A program made the position numbers and the translations under genes. From JAHJQQ01 sp032907525 (lineage in GTDB: Bacteria; Pseudomonadota; Gammaproteobacteria; Thiohalobacterales; Thiohalobacteraceae), in assembly GCA_032907525.1 (NCBI GenBank), contig JAJJPM010000099.1, positions 1 through 46,472 on the forward strand: a DNA stretch of 46,472 nt. Reading direction: 5' to 3'. Under the pieces are notes generated by a model. It did not search any database, had not been told where the DNA came from, and was given only the letters and a program-made list of their open reading frames with translations. Shown here in pieces: positions 25,873 to 34,521 of the stretch (the first letter of the stretch is position 1; every line of letters begins with the position of its first letter).

Positions 25873-26211
25873 ATGGCGCGCATCACCGTTGAAGACTGTC
25901 TGGACAACGTGGCCAACCGTTTCGAGCTGGTGCTGGTGGCCGCCAAACGCGCCCGCCAGCTGGCGAACGGCGCGCCCACCACGCTCGAGTGGGAGAACGA
26001 CAAGCCCACCGTGGTGGCGCTGCGCGAGATCGCCGACGGCCTGATCGGCCCCGCCATCCTCGACGCCGTGGATGAGCCGGCGGAAGAGGCCCCGGATGCC
26101 GTGGCCCGCGCCGCCGCCCTGTTCGCCGACGCCGCGGACGCCGACATGATCGTCCCCGAGAACGAGTCGGAGACCCCGCCGCCCGCCGCCGGCGCCGACG
26201 AAGAAGACTGA
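25873..26211 (+). CDS. rpoZ: DNA-directed RNA polymerase subunit omega
   Basis: A 112-residue omega subunit: ARITVEDCLDNVANRFELVLVAAKRARQL at the start, KPTVVALREIADGLI in the middle. The tail beyond about residue 75 is acidic and Ala/Pro-rich, making it longer than E. coli omega (91). Omega stabilises beta-prime and forms one ppGpp site, which fits its place next to spoT. Confidence 0.96.
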   Translation: MARITVEDCLDNVANRFELVLVAAKRARQLANGAPTTLEWENDKPTVVALREIADGLIGPAILDAVDEPAEEAPDAVARAAALFADAADADMIVPENESETPPPAAGADEED

Positions 26212-26255
26212 TCCCTCCTCCGCCGATCCGGCCCCGGGCTGCGCGCCCGGGCCGG

Positions 26256-26285
26256 GTGACGCTGGCCGCCCCTTTGGCCTATGAT
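26256..26285 (+). promoter_or_regulatory. candidate promoter upstream of spoT
   Basis: GTGACG (26256-26261) and TATGAT (26280-26285) with an 18-base spacer lie about 70 bases before spoT. The -10 is good, the -35 weak. A GC-rich hairpin (CCCGGGC-TGCGC-GCCCGGG) precedes it. Confidence 0.35.
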
Positions 26286-26357
26286 CCCGGTGACATACCG
26301 GCGATCCGCCCGGTACGCGGGAAATCCCGTGGCCGGGCGGCGTGAATGCGGAGCACC

Positions 26358-28532
26358 ATGGCGGTCACCCCCGAACAGATCCCACACGAGAACGGCGAGC
26401 CCCGGCTGCTGATCAGCGATCTGTGCCGCCGTCTCGAGCAGTACCTCGATGCGGATCAGGTGCGGGAGGTCTATCGCGCCTACCTCTTCGGTGCCGAGGC
26501 CCACGAGGGCCAGCACCGCATGTCCGGCGAGCCCTACATCTATCATCCCCTGTCGGTGGCGCAGATCCTCGCGGACATGCGCATGGATCACAAGAGCATC
26601 ATCGCCGCCATCCTGCATGACGTCATCGAGGACACCGGTACCCGCAAGGAGCAGGTCGCCAAGGCCTTCGGCGAGGAGGTGGCCGAACTGGTCGACGGCG
26701 TGAGCAAGCTCACCCAGATCACGTTCGAGACCCAGGCCGAGGCGCAGGCGGAGAATTTCCGCAAGATGATGCTGGCGATGGTGCGCGACATCCGCGTCAT
26801 CCTCATCAAGCTCGCCGACCGCCTGCACAACATGCGCACCCTGGGCGCGATGCCGCCGGACAAGCGCCGCCGCATCGCCCGCGAGACGCTGGAGATCTAC
26901 GCGCCGATCGCCAACCGGCTGGGCATGAACACCATGCGCCTGGAGCTCGAGGATCTCGGCTTCCAGGCCTACCATCCGATGCGCTCGCGGCTGCTGGCCA
27001 CGGCGGTGAAGCAGGCGCGCGGCAACCGCAAGGAGATCCTGAGCAAGATCGAGGCGGCCATCCGCCAGCGCCTCGAGCACGACGGCATCGCCGGCCGCGT
27101 GGTCAGCCGCGAAAAGCATCTCTACAGCCTCTACCAGAAGATGCGCAGCAAGCGCCTGTCGTTCGACGAGGTCTTCGACGTCTTCGCGTTTCGCGTCATC
27201 GTCGACCAGGTGGATACCTGCTACCGCGTGCTCGGCGTGGTGCACAACCTCTACAAGCCGGTGCCGGGGCGCTTCAAGGACTACATCGCCATTCCCAAGG
27301 CCAACGGCTACCAGTCGCTGCACACCGTCCTGTTCGGGCCCTACGGCGTACCCATCGAGGTGCAGATCCGCACCGAGGACATGGACAAGGTCGCCGAGGC
27401 CGGCATCGCCGCGCACTGGCTCTACAAGAGCGGCGACAGCGGCGCCGGCAGCGCCCATGCGCGCGCCCGCGAGTGGCTGCGCGAACTGCTGGAGATGCAG
27501 AAGAACGCCGGCAATTCGCTGGAGTTCCTGGAGAACGTCAAGATCGACCTGTTTCCCGACGAGGTCTACGTGTTCACGCCGCGCGGCGAGATCATGGAGC
27601 TGCCGCGCGGCGCCACGGCGGTCGACTTCGCCTATGCGGTGCACACCGACGTCGGCAACACCTGCATCGCCGCCAAGATCAACCGCCGGCTCGCACCGTT
27701 GCGTACGCCGCTGCACAACGGTCAGAACGTGGAGATCATCACCGCGCCCGGCGCACACCCCAATCCGAGCTGGCTGAATTTCGCGGTGACCGGCAAGGCG
27801 CGTTCCAACATCCGCCATTACCTGAAGAACCTGCGCCGCGAGGAGGCCGCCAACCTCGGCCGGCGGCTGCTGGACAAGGCACTGACCGGTCTCGGCACCA
27901 GCCTGGCGGACGTCGGTGACGAGCGGCTCGCCGCCTTTGCGGAGCTGTGCGGCGTGAAGTCGGTGGATGCGCTGCTCGAAGACATCGGTCTCGGCAACCG
28001 CATGCCGGCCCTGGTGGCGCGGCGCCTGCTGGGCGGCGAGGAGGCCGGGGAGGGTGCGCCGGAGGTCGCGGCCGCGGTCACCGGCAGCACGCCGCTGGCG
28101 ATCCGCGGCACGGAGGGCATGGTGGTGAACTTCGCCAAGTGCTGTCGCCCCATCCCGGGCGACCGCATCGTCGGCTTCGTCAGTGCCGGACGCGGCATCG
28201 TCATCCACAACGAGAACTGCAAGAACATCGCCGACTACCGCAACCGGCCGGAGAAGTGGGTGGACGTGGAGTGGGAACGCGACGTCAGCGGTGAATTCAG
28301 CGCCGAACTGCGTGTGGAGGTCGCCAATCAGCGCGGTGTGCTCGCCACCGTCGCGGCGGCCATCGCCGACATGGGATCGAACATCGAGAACGTCGCCATG
28401 GAGGACCGCGACGGTCTGAACACCTCCATGAGCTTCACCATCACCGTGCGCGATCGCCAGCATCTGGCGCGCGTGATGCGCGAGATCCGCCACATCCCGC
28501 TCGTGCTGCGCATCAGCCGCGCCAAGAGCTGA
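26358..28532 (+). CDS. spoT: bifunctional (p)ppGpp synthetase/hydrolase
   Basis: A 724-residue RelA/SpoT protein. HD hydrolase domain with YIYHPLSVAQIL and ILHDVIEDT, synthetase domain with DYIAIPKANGYQSLHT and VEVQIRT-like EVQIRTEDM, TGS domain from VYVFTPRGEIMELPRGATAVDFAYA, a conserved CCRPIPGDRIVGF region and a C-terminal ACT domain. The intact HD motif makes it SpoT rather than RelA. ATG 26358 has GGAG four bases upstream; another ATG lies four codons earlier. The usual downstream neighbours ridA and recG are displaced by the 28578-33785 block. Confidence 0.97.
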   Translation: MAVTPEQIPHENGEPRLLISDLCRRLEQYLDADQVREVYRAYLFGAEAHEGQHRMSGEPYIYHPLSVAQILADMRMDHKSIIAAILHDVIEDTGTRKEQVAKAFGEEVAELVDGVSKLTQITFETQAEAQAENFRKMMLAMVRDIRVILIKLADRLHNMRTLGAMPPDKRRRIARETLEIYAPIANRLGMNTMRLELEDLGFQAYHPMRSRLLATAVKQARGNRKEILSKIEAAIRQRLEHDGIAGRVVSREKHLYSLYQKMRSKRLSFDEVFDVFAFRVIVDQVDTCYRVLGVVHNLYKPVPGRFKDYIAIPKANGYQSLHTVLFGPYGVPIEVQIRTEDMDKVAEAGIAAHWLYKSGDSGAGSAHARAREWLRELLEMQKNAGNSLEFLENVKIDLFPDEVYVFTPRGEIMELPRGATAVDFAYAVHTDVGNTCIAAKINRRLAPLRTPLHNGQNVEIITAPGAHPNPSWLNFAVTGKARSNIRHYLKNLRREEAANLGRRLLDKALTGLGTSLADVGDERLAAFAELCGVKSVDALLEDIGLGNRMPALVARRLLGGEEAGEGAPEVAAAVTGSTPLAIRGTEGMVVNFAKCCRPIPGDRIVGFVSAGRGIVIHNENCKNIADYRNRPEKWVDVEWERDVSGEFSAELRVEVANQRGVLATVAAAIADMGSNIENVAMEDRDGLNTSMSFTITVRDRQHLARVMREIRHIPLVLRISRAKS

Positions 28533-28551
28533 GCTGCCGGCCGCCGGCTGC

Positions 28552-28569
28552 GGCGTATCCTGATACGCC
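28552..28569. terminator. hairpin between convergent spoT and sigma-54 regulator
   Basis: GGCGTATC-CT-GATACGCC is a perfect 8-bp inverted repeat 19 bases after the spoT stop and nine before the regulator stop. There is no T-run, so it would be a weak or Rho-assisted bidirectional terminator. Confidence 0.4.
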
Positions 28570-28577
28570 TCCGCTCC

Positions 28578-29948
<1,371 letters not shown>

Positions 29949-30010
29949 GAAGAGGCCGCTCCCGGTCGTTCAGAGTGGACGTCCAGGCGCTGTCGACTGT
30001 GGACGCCATT

Positions 30011-30041
30011 AAACATGCAAAAAGATTACATCTTTATGTTT
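30011..30041. promoter_or_regulatory. dyad, candidate operator of the sigma-54 activator
   Basis: AAAGAT-TAC-ATCTTT (30021-30035) is a perfect 15-bp palindrome, framed by AAACAT (30011-30016) and ATGTTT (30036-30041). Its centre is about 68 bases upstream of the start point predicted from the -24/-12 promoter, the usual position for sigma-54 activator sites. On the other strand a TTTACA lies near 30044-30050, so binding here could also repress the activator gene. Known NorR sites (GT-N7-AC) are not seen. Confidence 0.5.
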
Positions 30042-30068
30042 GTCGTGTAAAGACAGTGGCTTGGTGCG

Positions 30069-30085
30069 CTGGCATGGTTCTGGCT
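30069..30085 (+). promoter_or_regulatory. sigma-54 (-24/-12) promoter of the NO reductase-like operon
   Basis: CTGGCATGGTTCTGGCT matches the YTGGCACG-N4-TTGCW consensus with GG at -24 and GC at -12 in exact spacing; deviations are T for C in GGCAC and G for T in TTGC. The predicted transcript starts near 30096, about 50 bases before the first gene. It sits next to a divergent sigma-54 activator gene, which strengthens the call. Confidence 0.6.
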
Positions 30086-30147
30086 ATCGGTGCTGCAACG
30101 GCGGCCGGGCGGTTCGCCCGCCGCACCCGACACCAGGAGAACCTGCG

Positions 30148-30423
30148 ATGCGCACACTGTTCATTCACCTCTGCGTCGGCGCCGCCCTGGCGCTGCCCCT
30201 TGCCGCCGCGGCCGCCGCGCCGGCCGGCGACGATCAGGTCGCCGCGAGCTTCGCCCGCATGCTGAACCACGCGCCGGTGGCCGCCGCACCGGCCGCGCCC
30301 ACGGCCCGTGAAGACGATCCGCTGCACACACGCATCGCGGCCGTGCTGTGGGAGCGTCATCCCGGCCGGTGCGGGCCGACCCGCGCCGACGTCGCCGCGG
30401 TGGCCCTTCGCACCACCCACTGA
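30148..30423 (+). CDS. small exported protein of unknown function
   Basis: A 91-residue protein. The signal peptide is clear: RTLFIHLCVGAALALPLAAAAAA, with cleavage near residue 24. The mature part of about 67 residues is helical (DQVAASFARMLNH and DPLHTRIAAVLWERH) with an Ala/Pro linker and one cysteine. AGGAGA lies eight bases before the ATG. It is the first gene behind the sigma-54 promoter and precedes the CuA subunit by 63 bases. No family is recognised. It may be a periplasmic accessory protein of the reductase. Confidence 0.7.
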   Translation: MRTLFIHLCVGAALALPLAAAAAAPAGDDQVAASFARMLNHAPVAAAPAAPTAREDDPLHTRIAAVLWERHPGRCGPTRADVAAVALRTTH

Positions 30424-30486
30424 GTACGCCCGGGCCCGCCGCGTGCGGCGGGCCCGCTTCGTCAACAACACACATCGGGGAACTTC

Positions 30487-31041
30487 ATGTACCAGACGCT
30501 TGCCTGGCAGCTCAGCCTGATCCTCATGGCCACGCTGCTCGCGGTCTTCCTGTTCGTGGCGTCGCGCGCCCGCGAGCGGGTGGACGATTACGTGCCGCTC
30601 GTCGGCCGTGCCTACCGCCTGCGCACCGCGCTGTTCTGGGCGATCCTGCTGATCGCCGCGCCGGTGATGCTGTATTCGCTGGTCGACCTGCCCTACGCCA
30701 ATGCCGCCCTGGATCGCCAGAGGGACGCCCAGGTCATCGATGTGGTCGGACGACAGTGGTTCTGGGAGCTGAGCAGCACCCGGGCGACGGTCGGCACGCC
30801 GGTCGAGTTCCGCGTCACCAGCGGCGACGTCAACCACGGGCTCGGCATCTACGACGGGGACATGCGCCTCGTCGCCCAGACCATGGCCATGCCCGAATAC
30901 ACCAACACGCTGCGCCACACCTTCACCCGGCCCGGTACCTACCGGCTGCTGTGCCTGGAGTACTGCGGCCTCATCCACCACGGCATGATCGCCGAGCTGC
31001 AGGTCGGCGATGCCAACCCACAGGAGCACGTCCGTGACTGA
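30487..31041 (+). CDS. CuA-containing subunit II of a heme-copper NO reductase-like complex
   Basis: A 184-residue protein with two membrane helices (about 5-27 and 47-69) and a periplasmic cupredoxin domain. The CuA ligands are complete: H117 in VNHG, then C156, E158, C160, H164 and M167 in CLEYCGLIHHGM. It is short, without a fused cytochrome c, like subunit II of ba3 enzymes and the coxB2-type subunit of sNOR. It takes electrons from a periplasmic cytochrome c. The stop overlaps the start region of subunit I. Confidence 0.88.
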   Translation: MYQTLAWQLSLILMATLLAVFLFVASRARERVDDYVPLVGRAYRLRTALFWAILLIAAPVMLYSLVDLPYANAALDRQRDAQVIDVVGRQWFWELSSTRATVGTPVEFRVTSGDVNHGLGIYDGDMRLVAQTMAMPEYTNTLRHTFTRPGTYRLLCLEYCGLIHHGMIAELQVGDANPQEHVRD

Positions 31042-32533
31042 CAAGCATCCCCTGCCGCATGCGCCAGGCGGCGAACGCACCTCGCCCGCCGTACTGGCCT
31101 ATCTGACGACGGTAGGCGCCGTCGTGCTGCTGATGATGGTGTTCGGGCTGCTGATGCGGCTCGTGCAGGGCGGACTGATCGCCATCCCGCCGGCGCGTTT
31201 CTACGAACTGCTGACGCTGCACGGCGCCGGCATGGTGGGCATCGCCGCGCTCGGCGGCGCGGCCGTGATGTGGCATTTCCTCGGCCGGTACGTGCGTCTG
31301 TCGGGTGCGGTCTTCGTCGCCAATCTGGTGCTGTTCCTGATCGGTGTGGCGATGATCCTCGCGGGCGTACTCGGCGGCGGCTTCGCCGGCGCCTGGACCT
31401 TCCTGTATCCGTTGCCGGCCCAGTCGCTGGGCGTGTGGGGCGTGGGTGCCGCGGCGCTGTTCGTCGGCGGACTGCTGGTGATCGGCACCGGCTTCCTGCT
31501 GCTCTATCTGGACGTCGCGCGCGCCATCATCGGCCGCTACGGCAACCTGGCGCGGGCGCTCGGCTGGCCGCAGCTGTTCGGCCACGACGACGGCCGGGCA
31601 CCGCCGGTGGCCGTGGTCGCCAGCACCATGGTGCTGATCGTCAACACCATCGGCATCACCACCGGCGCCGCCATCCTGGCCATGACGCTGTTCAATCTGT
31701 ATGTGCCGAGTTTCGCTATCGATCCGCTGCTGGCCAAGAACATGATCTACTTCTTCGGCCACGTGTTCATCAACGCGACCATCTACATGGCGGTGATCGC
31801 GGTCTACGAGATCCTGCCGCGCTACACCGGTCGCCCCTGGAAGTCCAACAAGGTACTGCTCGCCGCCTGGACCGCGTCGGTATTCATGGTGATGACCAAT
31901 TATCCGCATCACCTGCTCATGGATTTCGCCATGCCGACCTGGGCGCTGATCGCGGGCCAGGTGATCTCCTACGCCAGCGGTCTGCCGGTGCTGGTGGTGA
32001 CCGTGTTCGGCGCGCTGATCAACGTGTACCGCTCCGGCATCCGCTGGGATCTGGCCTCGGGCCTGCTGCTGCTGTCGATCTTCGGCTGGGGGGCGGGCGT
32101 GATTCCGGCCATCATCGACGCGACGGTGGTCGTCAATCAGGTGATGCACAACACGCTGTGGGTGCCCGGGCACTTCCACACCTATCTGCTGCTGGGGATG
32201 ATGTCGATGGTGCTCGGCTTCATGTACTACCTCGGCAGGGGCGAGGCCGCCGTCCGCGAGGCCGGTACCGACGGCTGCATCGAGCCCGCCATCGACTGGC
32301 GCATCGACCGGCTGAGCTTCTGGGTGTTCGCCGTGGCGGGGCTGGGCTTCGTGGCGGCGTTTCTGGGCGGCGGCCAGGCGGGTGCGCCGCGCCGTTACGC
32401 CGAGCATCTCGCCCAGTGGCTGCCCTACGACCGCATCGGCGCGCTGTTCGCGGGCCTGGTGATCGCGGCGACGCTGGTGTTCGTCGGACGCTTCCTGCTG
32501 CGCCTGCGGGTGGTGCGGGGACGGCCGGCATGA
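31034..32533 (+). CDS. heme-copper subunit I lacking the active-site tyrosine (sNOR-type NO reductase candidate)
   Basis: A 499-residue membrane protein of about 12 helices. All metal ligands align with bovine oxidase: H63 and H382 for the low-spin heme, H243, H292 and H293 for CuB, H380 for the active-site heme. The tyrosine four residues after the first CuB histidine (HPEVY in oxidases) is N247 here (GHVFIN). Known: that tyrosine is cross-linked and needed for oxygen reduction, and is absent in NO reductases. With CuA subunit II, SenC and a small membrane protein downstream, the order equals norSY-senC-orf1 of ammonia oxidisers. Inferred: reduces NO to N2O. GTG 31034 is chosen for GGAG seven bases upstream; it overlaps subunit II. 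Confidence 0.85.
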   Translation: MTDKHPLPHAPGGERTSPAVLAYLTTVGAVVLLMMVFGLLMRLVQGGLIAIPPARFYELLTLHGAGMVGIAALGGAAVMWHFLGRYVRLSGAVFVANLVLFLIGVAMILAGVLGGGFAGAWTFLYPLPAQSLGVWGVGAAALFVGGLLVIGTGFLLLYLDVARAIIGRYGNLARALGWPQLFGHDDGRAPPVAVVASTMVLIVNTIGITTGAAILAMTLFNLYVPSFAIDPLLAKNMIYFFGHVFINATIYMAVIAVYEILPRYTGRPWKSNKVLLAAWTASVFMVMTNYPHHLLMDFAMPTWALIAGQVISYASGLPVLVVTVFGALINVYRSGIRWDLASGLLLLSIFGWGAGVIPAIIDATVVVNQVMHNTLWVPGHFHTYLLLGMMSMVLGFMYYLGRGEAAVREAGTDGCIEPAIDWRIDRLSFWVFAVAGLGFVAAFLGGGQAGAPRRYAEHLAQWLPYDRIGALFAGLVIAATLVFVGRFLLRLRVVRGRPA

Positions 32534-33135
32534 GGCGCAGTCTGCTGATCACGCTGCTGATCGCGATCGTCGGCACCGCTACGCTCGCCTGGGGTACCGA
32601 CGGCTTCAATGCCTTCACCGACGAGGGCGCGCGGCGCTACGCGGTGCGCACGAACCCGCGGCCGGTTCCGGCCGCGCTGCTGCAGGACCAGGACGGCCGC
32701 CGCTTCGACATGCATGAGCTGCGCGGCCGGCTGCTGGCGGTGGAGTTCATCTACGTGAACTGCCCGACGGTGTGCGCGGCCCTCGGCCAGGCGTTCCAGC
32801 GCGTGCGTGACGCCCTGCCGGCAGAGCGGCTCGGACGCGACGTGGTGCTGCTCAGCGTCAGCTTCGATCCGCGGCGCGACCTGCCGGAACGGCTCGCCGA
32901 CTATGCGCAGCGTCACGCCGCGGACGGCGACGCCTGGCGGGTCGTGCGCGTCGAGGACGAAGCCGAACTGGCGGCGCTGCTGCGGACCTTCGGCATCGTG
33001 GTCATCCCCGACGGTTTCGGCGGCTTCGAACACAATGCGGCGCTGCATCTGGTCGACCGCGACGGTCGGCTGGTGCGCATCGACGACTACGACCGGCCGC
33101 TCGAGTTCGCCCGTCAGGTGGGGAGCCGCCTGTGA
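32530..33135 (+). CDS. senC: SCO1/SenC family copper chaperone
   Basis: A 201-residue membrane-anchored thioredoxin-fold protein. One N-terminal helix, then copper-binding CPTVC (in YVNCPTVCAALG) and the distal histidine in FEHNAALHLVD. SCO proteins deliver copper to CuA of subunit II. The ATG overlaps the subunit I stop (ATGA) and the stop overlaps the next start (TGATG), so it belongs to the same operon and probably matures its CuA site. Confidence 0.88.
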   Translation: MRRSLLITLLIAIVGTATLAWGTDGFNAFTDEGARRYAVRTNPRPVPAALLQDQDGRRFDMHELRGRLLAVEFIYVNCPTVCAALGQAFQRVRDALPAERLGRDVVLLSVSFDPRRDLPERLADYAQRHAADGDAWRVVRVEDEAELAALLRTFGIVVIPDGFGGFEHNAALHLVDRDGRLVRIDDYDRPLEFARQVGSRL

Positions 33136-33785
33136 TGGCGCGGCCAAGGCGCTCCCGCTGGGCCGTGCCGCTGGCCGTCTATGCGCTGCTGGCCACACCG
33201 CCGTTGCGCGCGCTGCTGGAGTCGGCCATGGCCGCACACATGCTGGTGCAGCTCCCCCTGCTCGCGGCACTCGGCGCCCATGCGGCGACGCTGCTGCCCG
33301 CCACCCTGCGGCAGTGGCTCGAAGACCGCAACGCCGGCGGCCTGCCGTTCACGCTGCTGGCCCTCTTCGCGGCCGCCTTCTGGATGCTGCCGCGCTCGCT
33401 CGACGGTGCGCTCAACCACGGGTACCTGGAGCTGGCCAAGTTCGTCAGCCTGCCGCTGCTCGTGGGCGCGCCCCTGGCCCTGAGCTGGCGGCGGCTGCCG
33501 GCCGTCGGCCGCGGCTTTCTGTGGAGCAATCTGCTGAGCATGCTGGTCGTGCTCGGCTGGCTGTACAGCGTCGCGCCCGTCCGCGTATGCACCAATTACC
33601 TGGTCGATCAGCAGGCCCTGCTCGGGCGCAGCCTGCTGTTCCTGGCCGCACTGCTCGCACTGTGGCTCGCCGGCCGGCTGTTCGTCGGCGGCCGGCCGGC
33701 GGACGGGCCTGACCCGAGCGGCACGTGGTCGAGGCATTCTTGGCCACGGAATCCAAGGAGCAGCACGGAAGAATGCTCATCGTGA
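33135..33785 (+). CDS. small membrane protein, orf1 of the sNOR-type cluster
   Basis: A 216-residue protein with about five to six predicted membrane helices (for example 10-22, 34-53, 70-85, 103-121, 130-147, 165-182). Histidine-bearing segments AAHMLVQLPLL and LNHGYLELAKF recall cytochrome oxidase assembly proteins of the CtaG type, but the match is weak. The position after senC equals orf1 of norSY-senC-orf1. The last 15 or so residues are encoded by repeat copy 3, which also supplies the stop codon, so the original C-terminus may have been replaced. Confidence 0.75.
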   Translation: MARPRRSRWAVPLAVYALLATPPLRALLESAMAAHMLVQLPLLAALGAHAATLLPATLRQWLEDRNAGGLPFTLLALFAAAFWMLPRSLDGALNHGYLELAKFVSLPLLVGAPLALSWRRLPAVGRGFLWSNLLSMLVVLGWLYSVAPVRVCTNYLVDQQALLGRSLLFLAALLALWLAGRLFVGGRPADGPDPSGTWSRHSWPRNPRSSTEECSS

Positions 33786-33860
33786 AAATCCGGAAACCCG
33801 GCAATGGGTGTGATCCCGGATTCGTGCGCTGGATCGTTCCGTACCATTCCGCGGATTCCG
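33743..33860. repeat. dispersed palindromic repeat, copy 3
   Basis: Left arm GCCACGGAATCCAAGGAG (from 33743) and right arm GTTCCGTACCATTCCGCGG (33836-33854) form a degenerate inverted repeat. It overlaps the 3' end of the orf1-like gene and separates it from ridA. Confidence 0.55.
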
Positions 33861-33985
33861 CCGCCATATGGCCGGGATACCGGCTTGACCGGATGCCATC
33901 CGGGCCTGACCTGTTTCCGCCGGCTGGCGCGCGGGCCGTGCCTTTACGGTAGAATTTTTTCTCCATTCATCGACAGGAGAAGACC

Positions 33986-34372
33986 GTGGGGCGCGAGATC
34001 ATTGCCACGTCCAGGGCGCCGCAGGCGATCGGGACCTATTCGCAGGCGGTCAGGGCCGGCGACACGGTGTATCTGTCCGGCCAGATTCCGCTGGTTCCCG
34101 AGACCATGGAACTGATCGTGGGCGGCATGGAGGCGCAGATCCGGCGCGTCTTCGACAATCTGTCCGCCGTGTGCGCGGCGGCCGGCGGGTCGCTGGCCGA
34201 CATCGTCAAGCTCAACATCTTCCTCACCGACCTGAGTCACTTTCCCCTGGTCAACCAGGTCATGGCGGAGTATTTCCAGCAGCCTTATCCGGCGCGCGCC
34301 GCCGTGGGCGTCGCGGCGCTGCCCAAGGGCGCGGCGGTGGAGATGGACGCCGTGATGGTGCTGGGCGGTTGA
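33986..34372 (+). CDS. ridA: RidA family enamine/imine deaminase
   Basis: A 128-residue YjgF/YER057c/UK114 protein. Seen: the opening TSRAPQAIGTYSQAVRAGDTVYLSGQIP, the catalytic arginine in PYPARAAV and the closing VEMDAVMV. RidA hydrolyses reactive 2-aminoacrylate formed by PLP enzymes. GTG start at 33986 with AGGAGA five bases before. ridA commonly lies between spoT and recG; here it is flanked by repeat copies 3 and 4. Confidence 0.95.
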   Translation: MGREIIATSRAPQAIGTYSQAVRAGDTVYLSGQIPLVPETMELIVGGMEAQIRRVFDNLSAVCAAAGGSLADIVKLNIFLTDLSHFPLVNQVMAEYFQQPYPARAAVGVAALPKGAAVEMDAVMVLGG

Positions 34373-34377
34373 ACGCC

Positions 34378-34506
34378 GCCACGGAGTCCGCGGCAAGGCA
34401 CGGACGGAAGCCGTCCGCATGAGCGGGTCGTGATGATCGGCGCGATGAACATCGGGTTTGCGGCTTTCATGAGCTTTTTTCCGTGCCGTTCCGTGGATTC
34501 CGCGGC
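34378..34506. repeat. dispersed palindromic repeat, copy 4
   Basis: Left arm GCCACGGAGTCCGCGGCAAG (from 34378) and right arm CCGTTCCGTGGATTCCGCGG (34486-34505) are inverted repeats. It fills the ridA-recG gap and ends 15 bases before the recG start. Confidence 0.65.
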
Positions 34507-34521
34507 TACAATCGGGTGGCT

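Noticed and set aside
25848..28493. An 881-codon open frame on the minus strand
   Set aside because: Antisense shadow of rpoZ and spoT with His/Asp/Ala-biased composition and no recognisable domain.
30487..32533. Reading the 30487-32533 pair as a ba3-type oxygen reductase
   Set aside because: The cross-linked tyrosine position is Asn, and the senC-orf1 context fits sNOR better. Not fully excluded without a tree.
34483..34521. Upstream GTG start for RecG
   Set aside because: Lies within palindromic repeat copy 4; residues unlike the RecG N-terminus.
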